From Mycobacterium seoulense (GTDB lineage Bacteria > Actinomycetota > Actinomycetes > Mycobacteriales > Mycobacteriaceae), in the NCBI RefSeq assembly GCF_010731595.1, contig NZ_AP022582.1, forward strand, positions 4,278,001 through 4,342,000: 64,000 nucleotides of DNA, in the 5' to 3' direction. Shown here one piece after another: positions 8,927-23,485 of this stretch. The notes beneath the pieces were generated by a model, which ran no database searches, was not told where the DNA came from, and worked only from the letters and a program-made list of their open reading frames with translations. Each line of letters opens with the position of its first letter. Positions within the stretch are counted from its first letter, which is position 1. A program made the position numbers and the translations under genes.

Positions 8927-10797
8927 CCTCCCCTCAACACCTGTCTGACCGCTATGAACTGGGCGAAATCCTCGGATTCGGGGGTATGTCCGAGGTTCAC
9001 CTGGCCCGCGACGTCCGGCTCCACCGCGATGTCGCGGTCAAGGTGCTGCGCGCCGACCTGGCCCGCGATCCCAGCTTTTATCTGCGGTTCCGCCGCGAGG
9101 CGCAGAACGCCGCCGCGTTGAACCACCCGTCGATCGTCGCGGTCTACGACACCGGCGAGGCGGACACCCCGACGGGCCCGCTGCCCTACATCGTCATGGA
9201 GTACGTCGACGGCGTCACGCTGCGCGACATCGTGCACACCGAGGGCCCGCTACCCCCGCGGCGGGCCATCGAGATCATCGCCGACGCATGCCAGGCGCTG
9301 AACTTCAGTCACCAGGCCGGCATCATCCACCGCGACGTCAAGCCGGCGAACATCATGATCAGCAACACCAACGCGGTCAAGGTGATGGACTTCGGCATCG
9401 CGCGCGCGATCGCCGACAGCGGCAACAGCGTCACCCAGACGGCGGCCGTGATCGGGACGGCCCAGTACCTGTCGCCCGAGCAGGCCCGCGGCGACACCGT
9501 CGACGCCCGGTCCGACGTCTACTCGCTCGGTTGTGTGCTCTACGAAATCCTCACCGGTGAGCCACCTTTCACCGGTGACTCCCCGGTCGCGGTCGCATAC
9601 CAGCACGTGCGGGAGGACCCGATTCCGCCGTCGCAGCGGCACGAGGGCATCTCGGCCGACCTCGACGCCGTCGTGCTCAAGGCGCTGGCCAAGAATCCGG
9701 ACAACCGCTACCAGACGGCCGCCGAGATGCGCGCCGACCTGGTGCGGGTGCACAACGGCGAAACCCCCGAGGCGCCAAAGGTATTCACCGATGCCGACCG
9801 TTCGTCGCTGCTCGCCACGGGCGGCAACCTGCCCGGCCCGCGCACCGATCCGCTGCCCCGCCAGCCCCTGCGCCGCATCGAGGACCGCGACGGCGGGTCG
9901 GTCGGTCGCTGGATCGTCGCCGTCGCCGCGCTGGCGGTGCTGACGATCGTCGTCGTGATCGCCTTCAACACCTTCGGCGGCACGACCCGAGATGTCCAGG
10001 TGCCCGACATGCGGGGCCAGGTGTCCGCCGATGCCATTGCGGCGCTGCAGAATCGCGGCTTCAAGACTCGCACCCTGCAGAAACCCGACTCCGCGATCCC
10101 GCCCGACCATGTCATCAGCACCGATCCCGGCGCCAACGCATCGGTGAGCGCGGGCGACGAGATCACCATCAACGTCTCGACCGGCCCCGAACAGCGTGAA
10201 GTGCCCGATGTCTCGTCGCTGAGTTACTCAGACGCGGTCAGCAAGCTCAAGGCCGCGGGATTCAGCAAGTTCAAGCAGGCCAATTCGCCGTCGAGCCCCG
10301 AGTCGCTGGGCAAGGTGATCGGCACCAACCCGCCTGCCAACCAGACGTCGGCGATCACCAACGTGATCACCGTGATCGTCGGCTCCGGCCCGGAGACCAA
10401 GCAGGTGCCCGACGTCGCGGGCCAGACCGTCGACGTCGCCCAGAAGAATCTCACCGTCTACGGTTTCACCAAGATCACCCAGACGCAGGTGGACAGCACC
10501 CGCCCCGCCGGCGAGGTCATCGGCACCAATCCGCCCAAGGGGCAGACGGTTCCGGTGGATTCGGTGATCGAGGTGCAGGTGTCCAAGGGCAACCAGTTCG
10601 TGATGCCCGACCTCAGCGGCATGTTCTGGGCGGACGCCGAGCCGCGGCTACGGGCGCTGGGCTGGACCGGGGTGCTGGACAAGGGACCCGACGTCGACGC
10701 GGGAGGGTCGCAGTCCCACCGGGTGGTGTATCAGAACCCGCCGGCCGGTACCGGTTGCAACCGCGACGGGATCATCACGCTGAAGTTCGGCCAGTAG
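8923..10797 (+). CDS. pknB: PknB, PASTA Ser/Thr protein kinase
   Basis: A 624-residue essential kinase that senses muropeptides/lipid II and controls wall synthesis through CwlM, MurJ and others. The kinase domain spans about residues 11-274: [12 protein letters not shown], Lys in [17 protein letters not shown] with catalytic Asp 138, DFGIAR, and activation-loop threonines in [15 protein letters not shown] membrane helix follows near 330-352 ([19 protein letters not shown]), then four PASTA repeats to the end ([34 protein letters not shown]). The ATG at 8923 overlaps the pknA stop. The last 23 bases overlap the convergent 3' end of trpG. A cysteine in the last repeat (AGTGCNRDG) is present where, as I recall, M. 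tuberculosis has valine. Confidence 0.97.
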   Translation: MTSPQHLSDRYELGEILGFGGMSEVHLARDVRLHRDVAVKVLRADLARDPSFYLRFRREAQNAAALNHPSIVAVYDTGEADTPTGPLPYIVMEYVDGVTLRDIVHTEGPLPPRRAIEIIADACQALNFSHQAGIIHRDVKPANIMISNTNAVKVMDFGIARAIADSGNSVTQTAAVIGTAQYLSPEQARGDTVDARSDVYSLGCVLYEILTGEPPFTGDSPVAVAYQHVREDPIPPSQRHEGISADLDAVVLKALAKNPDNRYQTAAEMRADLVRVHNGETPEAPKVFTDADRSSLLATGGNLPGPRTDPLPRQPLRRIEDRDGGSVGRWIVAVAALAVLTIVVVIAFNTFGGTTRDVQVPDMRGQVSADAIAALQNRGFKTRTLQKPDSAIPPDHVISTDPGANASVSAGDEITINVSTGPEQREVPDVSSLSYSDAVSKLKAAGFSKFKQANSPSSPESLGKVIGTNPPANQTSAITNVITVIVGSGPETKQVPDVAGQTVDVAQKNLTVYGFTKITQTQVDSTRPAGEVIGTNPPKGQTVPVDSVIEVQVSKGNQFVMPDLSGMFWADAEPRLRALGWTGVLDKGPDVDAGGSQSHRVVYQNPPAGTGCNRDGIITLKFGQ

Positions 10798-11461
10798 CCG
10801 CCGGGTCGGCCGGGAAATAAGGCTGCACCGCCGCACGGACCTCGTTCTCGAGCCGGCGGACCAGCGTGTCGTTGCGGGGCCACCCGCAGTACGCCAGCCA
10901 GTTCGCCAACATCCGGTGCCCACCCTCGGTCAGGATGGACTCCGGGTGGAACTGAACCCCGTGAATGGGCAGCTCGCTGTGCCGGACCCCCATGATGACG
11001 CCCCCGCGCGTGCGCGCCGTCACCTCCAGCACCGGGGGCAGTGACTCCGGCAGTATGGTCAGCGAGTGGTAGCGAGTGGCCGTGAAGGGATCCGGAAGTC
11101 CTTGCAGCACACCGGTATTGGTGTGGAAGACGCTGCTGGTCTTGCCGTGCAGCAGTTCTGGCGCGCGGTCCACGGTGGCGCCGAAGGCCACGCCGATGGC
11201 CTGGTGGCCGAGGCAGACCCCGAGCAGCGGCGTGCGTTCGGCGGCACATGCCCCCACGAGACCGACGGAAGCGCCCGCGCGTTCCGGGGTGCCCGGCCCA
11301 GGACTGAGCAGGACGCCGTCGAACCGCTGGGCCACGGCGGCCTCGTCGGAGAGCCTGGCGTCGTCGTTGCGCCACACCTCGGCCTCGACGCCCAACTGGC
11401 CGAGATACTGCACCAGGTTGAACACGAAGCTGTCGTAGTTGTCGACGACCAGGATCCGCAC
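10775..11461 (-). CDS. trpG: Anthranilate/aminodeoxychorismate synthase glutamine amidotransferase
   Basis: A 228-residue class I glutamine amidotransferase that supplies ammonia from glutamine for anthranilate (tryptophan) and/or 4-amino-4-deoxychorismate (folate) synthesis. The catalytic Cys 83 lies in LLGVCLGHQAIG, the oxyanion motif is SPGPGTPERAG, and the His-Glu pair is in VQFHPESILTEGG. No synthase large subunit is nearby, in line with a subunit shared by two pathways (inference). It is convergent with pknB, sharing 23 bp, and 26 bp downstream of the DUF881 gene on the same strand. Confidence 0.94.
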   Translation of the reverse strand: MRILVVDNYDSFVFNLVQYLGQLGVEAEVWRNDDARLSDEAAVAQRFDGVLLSPGPGTPERAGASVGLVGACAAERTPLLGVCLGHQAIGVAFGATVDRAPELLHGKTSSVFHTNTGVLQGLPDPFTATRYHSLTILPESLPPVLEVTARTRGGVIMGVRHSELPIHGVQFHPESILTEGGHRMLANWLAYCGWPRNDTLVRRLENEVRAAVQPYFPADPAATGRTSA

Positions 11462-11487
11462 CGTGCCAGGTTACCGTCCGCCCGAAT

Positions 11488-12231
11488 TCAGTAGCCGATG
11501 GTTCCCATGGGCTGCGCGAAATGCAGCCGGTCCGGCTCGGTGTGGCCGACGACCTGCACGTCGGGCTTGACCTCTTCGCGGTAGCCGAGCCCGAACCGGA
11601 CCACGTATTGCCGGTACAGGGTGACCAGGGGAGCGGCGGCCAGGGCGGCCTGCATGGCGGCCGCGTTGCCAATCGCGGTGATGGTGTAGGGCGGGCTGTA
11701 GGTGCGGCCGTTGAGCAGCAGCGTGTTGCCCACGCAGCGGGGCACCGAGGTGGCGATGATGCGCTGGTCCTGCATCTGGATCGCCTCGGCCCCGGCGCTC
11801 CACATCGCGTTGAGGACGGCCTCGATGTCTTGCTGGTGCACCACGAGATCGTCGGGGGAGGCGTCCCGCGGGAACCGCCCGTTGGCGTCCCGTGACGCGT
11901 CCTCCAGGGTGACCACCAGCCCCGGCCCGTGCACCGGGTTCATGTCCGCGTCGGCGGCCAGCTCGGCGGAGCGTCGCAACATCGCCGACAACGCCCGATC
12001 CGAGGACCGTCCGTGCGCGGCGTCGATCTTGCCGGAGAGCTCGTCGCGCTGGGCGTTGAGATGATTCACCGACGACTGCGCCTCCCGGACCAGATCCACC
12101 AGCCGTGGGGCATCGCTGCGCCGGATCTCCGCGCCGCCGGACACCCCGTGCGTGGCGGCGAGCAGCAGCCCGGCCAACAGGCACACCACCGGGACGCCGA
12201 AGCGCCACGCTGACGGGCGTCCGTCGCTCAT
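11488..12231 (-). CDS. DUF881 membrane-anchored protein (Rv0012 type)
   Basis: A 247-residue protein with an N-terminal membrane anchor (FGVPVVCLLAGLLLAATHG, about residues 11-29) and a DUF881 domain. Visible family segments are HGPGLVVTLEDA, DLVVHQQDIEAVLNAMWSAGAEAI and TYSPPYTITAIGNAAAM. A short coiled-coil-like segment (LVREAQSSVNHLNAQRDELSG) follows the anchor. The biochemical role is unknown; in Actinobacteria and Firmicutes the family sits near division genes, and here the gene is divergent from crgA (118 bp between starts). M. tuberculosis Rv0012 occupies the same place. Confidence 0.9.
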   Translation of the reverse strand: MSDGRPSAWRFGVPVVCLLAGLLLAATHGVSGGAEIRRSDAPRLVDLVREAQSSVNHLNAQRDELSGKIDAAHGRSSDRALSAMLRRSAELAADADMNPVHGPGLVVTLEDASRDANGRFPRDASPDDLVVHQQDIEAVLNAMWSAGAEAIQMQDQRIIATSVPRCVGNTLLLNGRTYSPPYTITAIGNAAAMQAALAAAPLVTLYRQYVVRFGLGYREEVKPDVQVVGHTEPDRLHFAQPMGTIGY

Positions 12232-12349
12232 CCGGTCTCCAATTTCCTGGTCGCCGCGTCCGGTGAGTTAGTCTCGTAGCCAAGCTGTGCGTGCAGCTGC
12301 GGTCTTCATCGTTGCACCCCGTCCCGCTCACCGTCTTGTTGAGGTAATC

Positions 12350-12631
12350 ATGCCCAAGTCCAAGGTCCGCAAGAAGAACGACTTCGCCGTCAGCTCGGTC
12401 AGCCGCACGCCGGTGAAGGTGAAGGTCGGGCCGTCGAGCGTGTGGTTCGTGGCCCTGTTCGTCGGCCTCATGCTGATCGGTCTGGTCTGGCTGATGGTGT
12501 TCCAGTTGGCCGCCGTCGGCACCCAGGCGCCGGCCGCCCTCAACTGGATGGCGCAACTGGGGCCGTGGAACTACGCCATCGCGTTCGCTTTCATGATCAC
12601 CGGTTTGTTGCTGACCATGCGGTGGCACTGA
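12350..12631 (+). CDS. crgA: CrgA, cell-division/septation membrane protein
   Basis: A 93-residue protein, same length as M. tuberculosis CrgA (Rv0011c). After a basic N-terminus ([12 protein letters not shown]) it has two membrane helices, about residues 29-52 ([21 protein letters not shown]) and 66-89 ([18 protein letters not shown]). Known CrgA recruits FtsI and other divisome parts and binds CwsA, which is encoded 1.3 kb away. The ATG at 12350 gives the family N-terminus; longer readings upstream are not conserved. Confidence 0.96.
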   Translation: MPKSKVRKKNDFAVSSVSRTPVKVKVGPSSVWFVALFVGLMLIGLVWLMVFQLAAVGTQAPAALNWMAQLGPWNYAIAFAFMITGLLLTMRWH

Positions 12632-12637
12632 GCGCAA

Positions 12638-12720
12638 CCGGCGCCGGAATGAATTCATTTTTGAGTTGCTTCGTTACTGCGTCAGCAACATTCCTGCCAC
12701 CCAATCACACGCGTGTGATT
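12638..12720. repeat. Three perfect palindromes downstream of crgA
   Basis: Between crgA and the next gene lie a 10-bp palindrome CCGGCGCCGG (12638-12647), directly abutting a 12-bp palindrome AATGAATTCATT (12648-12659), and an 18-bp perfect palindrome AATCACACGCGTGTGATT (12703-12720). The first pair could form part of a weak terminator; the 18-mer looks like a dimeric repressor operator for the gene at 12787. No regulator is identified. Confidence 0.6.
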
Positions 12721-12751
12721 TATCCCCACTGTTGATAGCGTCTGTGGATAA
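12720..12751. promoter_or_regulatory. Inverted pair of DnaA-box-like 9-mers
   Basis: TTATCCCCA (12720-12728) faces TGTGGATAA (12743-12751), whose reverse complement TTATCCACA is the classical bacterial DnaA box. The two are inverted and 14 bases apart. They lie about 11 kb from oriC, directly in front of the gene at 12787. Binding by DnaA is inferred from sequence only. Confidence 0.45.
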
Positions 12752-12786
12752 CTCCATCGGCAGTGGTGGGAGGGGCTGAAGGGCCC

Positions 12787-13212
12787 GTGCAGCAAACACA
12801 ATGGGAGCCTCGCACGGCGGGAATCGCTGGTTGTGGGGCCGCCGGTGTCTTGATGGCTATCGCCGCTGTGACCGTGGTCACAGACGCTCCGGGCCGCATT
12901 TTGGCGGGGATTGCCGCGGTGGGTCTGATCTTGTTTGCGGGCGCGACGTGGCGCGCGCGGCCGAAGCTGGCAATTACGGCCGACGGGCTGGTGCTTCGGG
13001 GATGGTTCCGAACGCAGGTATTGCGGCCCCCCGACATCAAGATCATTCGGATCACCGAGTTCCGCCGCTACGGACGCAAGGTCCGGTTGCTCGAGGTCGA
13101 GACGGCCGACGACGCGCTGGTGCTCTTCTCGCGGTGGGACCTCGGGACGGACCCGCTGGAGGTGCTCGACGCGCTGACCGCCGCCGGTTACGCGGGAGGC
13201 CACGCGCGCTGA
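12787..13212 (+). CDS. PH-domain-like membrane protein (Rv0010c type)
   Basis: A 141-residue protein, the same length as M. tuberculosis Rv0010c. Two membrane helices lie at about residues 11-30 (AGIAGCGAAGVLMAIAAVTV) and 38-55 (ILAGIAAVGLILFAGATW), followed by a beta-rich PH-like domain (about 60-135) with LAITADGLVLRGWFRTQ and IIRITEFRRYGRKVRLLEVE. The GTG at 12787 is chosen because homology starts there. Function is unknown. The gene converges on ppiA with 22 bp between stops. Confidence 0.88.
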   Translation: MQQTQWEPRTAGIAGCGAAGVLMAIAAVTVVTDAPGRILAGIAAVGLILFAGATWRARPKLAITADGLVLRGWFRTQVLRPPDIKIIRITEFRRYGRKVRLLEVETADDALVLFSRWDLGTDPLEVLDALTAAGYAGGHAR

Positions 13213-13234
13213 CCGGACCGGCGCCGGCCCGGGC

Positions 13235-13783
13235 CTACGAGATGGTGATCGACTCGATGACGACCGGCTCGGTGGGGCGGTCGTTGCTGTCGGTGGCCGT
13301 CGTCGCGATGGCCTCGACCACCCGCTGCGACTCCGGGTCCGTCACTTCGCCGAAGATCGTGTGCCGCCGGTTCAGGTGGGGAGTCTTGCCTACCGTGATG
13401 AAGAACTGGGAGCCGTTGGTGCCCGGGCCCGCGTTCGCCATCGCCAGCAGGTACGGCTTGTCGAATTGCAGTTCGGGGTGGAACTCGTCGGCGAACTTGT
13501 AGCCCGGGCCGCCGCGGCCCGTTCCGGTCGGGTCGCCGCCCTGGATCATGAAGCCCTGGATCACCCGGTGAAACACCGCGCCGTCGTAGAACGGACCAGA
13601 CGACCCGCCCGATGCGTTCTGGGTCGAGTACTCCTTGGTGCCCTGCGCCAGGCCAACGAAGTTCGCGACTGTCTTGGGCGCGTGGTTTCCGAACAGGGCG
13701 ACTTTGATGTCGCCGCGGTTGGTGTGGAGTGTGGCGGTAGCGGTCTGAAAGGGGCTGTTGGTCACGGCATGAGAGTCTGCCAC
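13235..13783 (-). CDS. ppiA: PpiA, cyclophilin-type peptidyl-prolyl isomerase
   Basis: A 182-residue cyclophilin that catalyses cis-trans isomerisation of prolyl bonds. Active-site motifs are intact: [19 protein letters not shown] with the catalytic Arg, [16 protein letters not shown] and [12 protein letters not shown]. The GTG at 13783 gives the M. tuberculosis length (182); the reading upstream to 13849 is not conserved. No signal peptide is visible, so it is probably cytoplasmic, although the M. tuberculosis protein has been reported among secreted proteins. Confidence 0.95.
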   Translation of the reverse strand: MADSHAVTNSPFQTATATLHTNRGDIKVALFGNHAPKTVANFVGLAQGTKEYSTQNASGGSSGPFYDGAVFHRVIQGFMIQGGDPTGTGRGGPGYKFADEFHPELQFDKPYLLAMANAGPGTNGSQFFITVGKTPHLNRRHTIFGEVTDPESQRVVEAIATTATDSNDRPTEPVVIESITIS

Positions 13784-13911
13784 TACCCATCCGCATGCCC
13801 GCACCCGGTGCCGCTCAACCCAAGCCACGGCCGAAAACGCGGCGCGCACATAACGGTTCCGCCGAGGTCCCTATGCTGGCAGTCTGTTCAGCAGGCACAG
13901 AAAGGCGACAG

Positions 13912-14346
13912 ATGAGGGCGAAGGCGGAATCCCGGCTGACCCCGCGGGAGCGACTGACTCGCGGGCTGACCTATTCGACCTTGGGACCGGTGGACGTCAC
14001 ACGGGGAGCCGTCGGCCTCGGTGTCCAGTCGGCGCAGTCGACCGCAGCGCAGATTCGCCGCAAATATCAAGAGGGGCGCCTGGCCAGGGAGCTCGCCGCC
14101 GCCCAGGAGACCCTGGCTCAGGAGTTGGCTGCCGCCCAGGAGGTGGTGGCGGGGCTGCCTCAGGCGCTTCAGGACGCGCGTCGGGGACAGCGGCGGGGCA
14201 AGCGCCCGTGGGTGATCACCGGAGTCGTTGTCGCGGTCCTTGCCGGCGGCGCCGTCGCGTTCAGCGTGGTGCGGCGCTCGGTGCGGGCGAAGCCGCAGGA
14301 GCCGCAGTCGCGGCCCCCCAGCGTCGACGTTCAGCCGCGGCCATGA
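13912..14346 (+). CDS. cwsA: CwsA, cell-wall synthesis/polarity membrane protein
   Basis: A 144-residue protein matching M. tuberculosis CwsA (Rv0008c). The N-terminus carries RLTPRERLTRGLTYSTLGPVD, the middle (about 50-90) is an Ala/Gln/Glu coiled coil (LARELAAAQETLAQELAAAQ), and one membrane helix lies near 100-119 (WVITGVVVAVLAGGAVAFSV), followed by a Pro-rich tail. CwsA binds CrgA and Wag31 and helps place wall synthesis at the poles. It is divergent from ppiA (128 bp between starts). Confidence 0.93.
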   Translation: MRAKAESRLTPRERLTRGLTYSTLGPVDVTRGAVGLGVQSAQSTAAQIRRKYQEGRLARELAAAQETLAQELAAAQEVVAGLPQALQDARRGQRRGKRPWVITGVVVAVLAGGAVAFSVVRRSVRAKPQEPQSRPPSVDVQPRP

Positions 14347-14350
14347 TTTG

Positions 14351-14423
14351 TGGAGCCTAGGGGAATCGAACCCCTGACACCCGCCTTGCAAAGGCGGTGC
14401 TCTACCAACTGAGCTAAGGCCCC
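14351..14423 (-). tRNA. alaT: tRNA-Ala(TGC)
   Basis: A 73-nt cloverleaf on the minus strand: acceptor GGGGCCT/AGGCTCC with one G-T pair, D arm GCTC/GAGC, anticodon stem CCGCC/GGCGG around TTTGCAA (anticodon TGC), T arm AGGGG-TTCGATT-CCCCT. No encoded CCA. It follows tRNA-Ile on the same strand, as in M. tuberculosis. Confidence 0.98.
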
Positions 14424-14574
14424 TCGACGTGATCGGGTGGCTGACCGGATGTGTCGTCCACCGCCACGTGCCAGACCTCGACCCCGCGTCGGTAGCGCGC
14501 CACCGCCACCACCACCGCGATCAGTGTGATTGGCAGGGCGAGTCTCACGCAACGTCTCGATGGGCACATGGTTG

Positions 14575-14648
14575 TGGGCCTAGGAGGACTCGAACCTCCG
14601 ACCTCTTCGTTATCAGCGAAGCGCTCTAACCGCCTGAGCTATAGGCCC
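14575..14648 (-). tRNA. ileT: tRNA-Ile(GAT)
   Basis: A 74-nt cloverleaf on the minus strand: acceptor GGGCCTA/TAGGCCC, D arm GCTC/GAGC, anticodon stem CTTCG/CGAAG around CTGATAA (anticodon GAT), T arm GGAGG-TTCGAGT-CCTCC. No encoded CCA. It lies 60 bp downstream of the DUF3566 gene and 151 bp upstream of tRNA-Ala. Confidence 0.98.
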
Positions 14649-14708
14649 GTACTCGCGGTACGGCCGAGCGACGAGATTACCGCAATCGCCGCCGCACCCC
14701 CAAAAACG

Positions 14709-15614
14709 CTAGTCGCGGTCCGCCAACGTCACTTCGATGCCGCCGATCAGATCGGTGGTCAGGTTGTAGACGAACGCGGCGATGGTGGCCATCGCGGTCA
14801 ACAACACGATGTTGACCAAGCCGATCAACACGGCGCCGCCAAAGATGGTGCCGCTGGAGACGAGCTCCCCGCTGCTGCCGCTGGTGTTGTTCAACAGGTC
14901 GCCGACGTTGCTGTTCAGCTTCGACCACACGCCCATGCCCCCGAGCACGAGGTAGAGGAACGCGACGGCGATCATCCAGACGAAGAACAGCGCGACCGAG
15001 AGCAGCAAGGAGACCTTCAGCGTGCTCCACGGGTCGATCCGGCGGATCTGCATGCTCGCCCGCACCGGGCCGCGCGGCCGCCGGGACACCTGGGTCCGAG
15101 TGTCCCGGGCTTCGCGGCCCTCCCGGCTCTCCGAGGCCGGCGACCGGCCGGAATCCGGCGCGCCGGACGCCTCCGCCGAGCGGTCGGGCGTCGTTTTGCG
15201 CTGCGGGGCCCGCGGCATCGGGCCGGACAGGTCGGGCAATTCACTGGCGTAGGCCTCCGCGGGCGGCCCGTCGCCGCGCGGCGCAGGCGCTTCGGTGTCG
15301 TGCGACGGGTTCTTCGCCGGTGGGGGAGCACCGGCGCCCGGTGCCGCGGTGCCGGAGATGAAGCGGTTGAGCCGGGCCTCGACACCGCCGGGCGGCCCCG
15401 ACGGCCGCGCCTCGGTGGGCGGCTCGGTCTGGCGCTGCGGTGCCTGCGGCGGCCTGGGCCCGCCGCGCTGCCAGGGCGGTGCGTCCCCGGCGTCCGGAGC
15501 GCGGCCGGACTGTGCGGGAGGCGTCGCGCGGTGTACACCGGCGCGCTCGGCAGAACCGTCCCCATTAAGGCCGTCGCCCTTTTTGGGGGCGCCCGGCTCG
15601 TTCGGTGAGGTCAC
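14709..15614 (-). CDS. DUF3566 membrane protein (Rv0007 type)
   Basis: A 301-residue protein. Residues 1-180 are disordered, rich in Pro, Gly, Arg and Glu. The C-terminal 120 residues form the DUF3566 domain with two membrane helices, [20 protein letters not shown] and [20 protein letters not shown]. It starts with GTG at 15614 and lies downstream of gyrA on the same strand, as Rv0007 does in M. tuberculosis. Role unknown; a link to gyrase is only positional. Confidence 0.9.
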   Translation of the reverse strand: MTSPNEPGAPKKGDGLNGDGSAERAGVHRATPPAQSGRAPDAGDAPPWQRGGPRPPQAPQRQTEPPTEARPSGPPGGVEARLNRFISGTAAPGAGAPPPAKNPSHDTEAPAPRGDGPPAEAYASELPDLSGPMPRAPQRKTTPDRSAEASGAPDSGRSPASESREGREARDTRTQVSRRPRGPVRASMQIRRIDPWSTLKVSLLLSVALFFVWMIAVAFLYLVLGGMGVWSKLNSNVGDLLNNTSGSSGELVSSGTIFGGAVLIGLVNIVLLTAMATIAAFVYNLTTDLIGGIEVTLADRD

Positions 15615-15727
15615 CCCGACTCCTTACATCTCCTGCCACGGCCTCGGGGCTATGGCAGTCGCATTTTGTCTGGTCGGGCCGAGTCTAATTGCCCGGCTGT
15701 TCCCCGAACCCCCCGGATTGTTCCCGG

Positions 15728-18244
<2,517 letters not shown>

Positions 18245-18282
18245 CTATTCCCCTTTGTGGGTTGGCGTGCCCGACGAATGCG

Positions 18283-20340
<2,058 letters not shown>

Positions 20341-20570
20341 TCATGCGGGCGGTTCGGTCACCGCGTCAGTCGCATGTGGCCAGTCTACCGTGATGGGCCG
20401 TCCGTACCGATTTTCTGGGCGCGTTTCTACCCAGCTAACCGCGCCGTGCGGGCGATTTCTCTATTCCCGCCGCGTCCCGACGTGCATCAAGGTGCTCCGT
20501 GTCGTCCTAGCGGCTTTGAGCGGCCTGTCGGGGAACGCTCGTCTGGGGATGGTCGGCGCCGGTCCGGGCG

Positions 20571-21131
20571 CTAGCCGTAGGTGTCGCGCGGACCCCTTCC
20601 GGCGATGTGGCGCGGCCCCTTGCGCCACGACGGCGCCGCCGGCCCGGTGATCTTCAGCGACGTCACCACCCCGTTGCCGACGGCGGCGGCGATCTTGGCC
20701 AACAGCTGCGACTGGATCATCCGCAACTGGGTGGCCCACGCCGTCGATTCCGCTGCCACGCTCAGCACACCATCGCTCAACGCGGTTGGCGTCGCATGGT
20801 CGGCGATCTGCGCGCCCACCACCGACGACCAGTTGCCGAGTACCGTGCCTTCGGCCACCTGCGTCGACCAACCGCGCTTCTTGGCCAAGTCGCGCGCCAA
20901 CCTGCCCAACGGCTGGGGATCGCGCGCGTCGGGCCCCGGGCCCGACCAGCTTCGCCGCTGCCCCGCCACACGGCGGGTAGCCGGTGGTATCGAGCGGCCC
21001 CGTCCGGCGTCCTTTCCCTGCGCACGGGCCGCGGCGCGGGCCTCCTCGAGGGTGCGCCGGACCATGTCCATGCCGCGCAACAGGCCCGCATCCGCTGCGC
21101 CGGCTGAATCTTGCTCGTCGCTGCCGGTCAT
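20571..21131 (-). CDS. dciA: DciA (DUF721), DnaB helicase operator/loader
   Basis: A 186-residue protein. The C-terminal part (about 90-186) is the DUF721/DciA domain: [40 protein letters not shown], ending in the conserved basic tail [19 protein letters not shown]. In M. tuberculosis (Rv0004) DciA binds the replicative helicase DnaB and is needed to start replication. The ATG at 21131 overlaps the recF stop by four bases, so it is coupled to recF in the dnaN-recF-dciA run. Confidence 0.93.
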   Translation of the reverse strand: MTGSDEQDSAGAADAGLLRGMDMVRRTLEEARAAARAQGKDAGRGRSIPPATRRVAGQRRSWSGPGPDARDPQPLGRLARDLAKKRGWSTQVAEGTVLGNWSSVVGAQIADHATPTALSDGVLSVAAESTAWATQLRMIQSQLLAKIAAAVGNGVVTSLKITGPAAPSWRKGPRHIAGRGPRDTYG

Positions 21132-22285
21132 GACCGCACCGCCGAGACCCGGCCCAGGTCGTCGTCGCGCAATTCGATGTTCACCTGCGTGGCGGCCCAA
21201 CCCGCCGGGATGTCTTCGACCACCGCCGCCGTGACCAACACCTGCTCCGCCGATTCCGCTACCGTCGCCAAGGCCCGGCGCCGGGCCGTATCCAGTTCGG
21301 CGAACACGTCGTCGAGCAAGAGCACCGGTTCGGTCCCATCAGCGCGCAGCAGCTCGTACGCGGCCAGCCGCAACGCCACCGCGAAAGACCACGATTCCCC
21401 ATGGCTGGCAAACCCTTTCGCGGGTTGATCACCCAACCACAGCTCTAGATCGTCGCGATGCGGGCCGACCAGACACATCCCACGGTCGAGCTCCGCGTCA
21501 CGGCGTTCCGCCAACGCCGCCAGCAGCGCGGCCTCGAGGAATGCGCGGTCACCACCGCGCGCGTCGGTCGATGCCTGTGCGCCAAGGCTGGTGCGGTAAG
21601 CGATTGTCGCCGGCCGCGATGCCGGTGCCAGCAGCTGGTAAGCCTTCTCCACCTCGGGCGCCAACTCGTTCACCAGGTCGATCCGCGCGGCCATCAACTC
21701 GGCGCCGTATTCGGCCAACCGGCTGTCCCACACATCGAGGGTGTCCAGGGCGCCGCGGTCACCGCGGTGCCGAATCCCGGAGGCGGATTTGAGCAACGCC
21801 GTGCGTTGCCGCAGAACCTTCTCGTAATCCGCGCGGACCCCGGCGACCGTCGGGCGCCGCACCGTCGCCAGGTCATCGAGGTAGCGCCGCCGGTCCGCCG
21901 GGTCCCCCCGCACCAACGCCAAGTCCTCCGGGGCAAACAGGACGGCGCGCAACACCCCGATCACCTCGCGCGTGCTGCGCACCGGTGACCGATTCAACCG
22001 TGCCTTGTTCGCGCGCCCCGCCGCGATCTCGAGGTCGATGGCGCATTCCCTGCCCTCGTTGACCACGATCGTCGAAATCACCGCCCGGTCGGCACCCGCC
22101 CTGATCAGCGGCGCATCGGTGCCCACGCGGTGCGACCCCAATGTCGTCGAAAACCACAGCGCCTCAACAAGATTGGTCTTACCAAACCCGTTCGAACCGA
22201 CGAATACCGTCCGGCCCGGCTCCAACTCGAGGTCGGCGTGCGCCCAGGACCGGAAATCACGCAGTCCCAAATGCCGGACGTACAC
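21128..22285 (-). CDS. recF: RecF, recombinational repair ATPase
   Basis: A 385-residue SMC-like ABC ATPase that helps load RecA at gaps. Walker A is [10 protein letters not shown] (about residues 29-38), the signature/Walker B region is [15 protein letters not shown], and the N-terminus [21 protein letters not shown] is typical. It starts with GTG at 22285, immediately next to the dnaN stop codon. Confidence 0.97.
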   Translation of the reverse strand: MYVRHLGLRDFRSWAHADLELEPGRTVFVGSNGFGKTNLVEALWFSTTLGSHRVGTDAPLIRAGADRAVISTIVVNEGRECAIDLEIAAGRANKARLNRSPVRSTREVIGVLRAVLFAPEDLALVRGDPADRRRYLDDLATVRRPTVAGVRADYEKVLRQRTALLKSASGIRHRGDRGALDTLDVWDSRLAEYGAELMAARIDLVNELAPEVEKAYQLLAPASRPATIAYRTSLGAQASTDARGGDRAFLEAALLAALAERRDAELDRGMCLVGPHRDDLELWLGDQPAKGFASHGESWSFAVALRLAAYELLRADGTEPVLLLDDVFAELDTARRRALATVAESAEQVLVTAAVVEDIPAGWAATQVNIELRDDDLGRVSAVRS

Positions 22286-23485
22286 CTATCCGGGCAACCG
22301 AACTGGCATCAACAGGTAGACATAATCCGTCGGCAGCGCTGCAAAGGGTCCGTTTCCGGTTGGCGAACTGTCATCGCCCGAGGCCGGCCGCAGCAACGCC
22401 GGCTTGCCCGGGGTCGTGAAGCCAAACGACACCCGCTCCGAATGCACCGCGGCCAGCCCGTCGGTCAGGTAGGTCGGGTTGAACGCAATCGTCAACGGTT
22501 CGCCGACGAAATCGACGGCAAGGTCTTCCTCGGCCCGGCCCACATCGTCGGCCCCCGCGGACAGCCGCAGCGAGCCCTCGGAGAACTCCATCCGCACCTG
22601 GGCGCCCCGATCGGCCACCAACGCCACCAGCTTGATCGCCTCGGTCAGCTCGGCCACGTTGATGGTCGCCACCGCCGTGTGCTCGGCGGGCAACAGTTGG
22701 CGGAACTTCGGGAACTCCGCATCGAGGAGCCGGGTGGTGCTGCGCTTGCCGTTCCCGCTGATGCCAAGCAGGCCGTCCTTGCCGACCCCGCTGCCGGCGC
22801 CCAACGACAACCGAACCTCGGAACCGTCGGCGCCTGCCCTGGCCGCCTCGGCCAACGTTTTCGCCGGCACCAGCACGGCGGCTTCGATGTCGGGTGACGA
22901 TGCCGACCAGGTCAGCTCGCGCACCGCCAGGCGGAACCGGTCGGTCGCCGCCAAAACCACGGTGTTACCCGAGATCTCGACGCGAATCCCGGTCAACATC
23001 GGCAGCGTGTCATCCCGGCCGGCCGCGATGGCCACCTGACTGATCGCCTCCGCGAAGACGTCGGCCGGCAGTGTGCCGGTCTCGTCCGGTAACCCCGGCA
23101 ACGTCGGGTAATCCTCGACGGCCATGGTCGGCAGCGAGAATCTGGCGCTTCCGCAGTTCAGCGCGACCCGATTCCCGTCGACGTAGAAGTCGACGGGCTT
23201 GTTCGGCAACGCCCGGGTGATGTCGGACAACAACCTTCCCGACACCAAAACGCTTCCGGGAGAAGCTATTTCAGCAGCAACCTGCGCTTCTGCGGAAACT
23301 TCGTAATCGAATCCCGAGATTGTCAGGCCCTCGTCGGACCCGGATAACAGCACTCCTGACAGCACCGGCACCGCCGGCCGGGTCGGCAGATTCTTCGCCA
23401 CCCACGACACCGCATCGGCGAAAGACTCCCGCACCAAACGAAACTTCAAGTCGCTGAGGCCAGCTCTAGTCGTCGCCGCGTCCAT
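22286..23485 (-). CDS. dnaN: DNA polymerase III beta sliding clamp
   Basis: A 399-residue clamp (three topologically equal domains, the usual length for mycobacteria). Family marks are [50 protein letters not shown] and the C-terminal [12 protein letters not shown]. The clamp tethers the replicative polymerase to DNA. It follows dnaA across the oriC gap of 538 bp. Confidence 0.98.
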   Translation of the reverse strand: MDAATTRAGLSDLKFRLVRESFADAVSWVAKNLPTRPAVPVLSGVLLSGSDEGLTISGFDYEVSAEAQVAAEIASPGSVLVSGRLLSDITRALPNKPVDFYVDGNRVALNCGSARFSLPTMAVEDYPTLPGLPDETGTLPADVFAEAISQVAIAAGRDDTLPMLTGIRVEISGNTVVLAATDRFRLAVRELTWSASSPDIEAAVLVPAKTLAEAARAGADGSEVRLSLGAGSGVGKDGLLGISGNGKRSTTRLLDAEFPKFRQLLPAEHTAVATINVAELTEAIKLVALVADRGAQVRMEFSEGSLRLSAGADDVGRAEEDLAVDFVGEPLTIAFNPTYLTDGLAAVHSERVSFGFTTPGKPALLRPASGDDSSPTGNGPFAALPTDYVYLLMPVRLPG

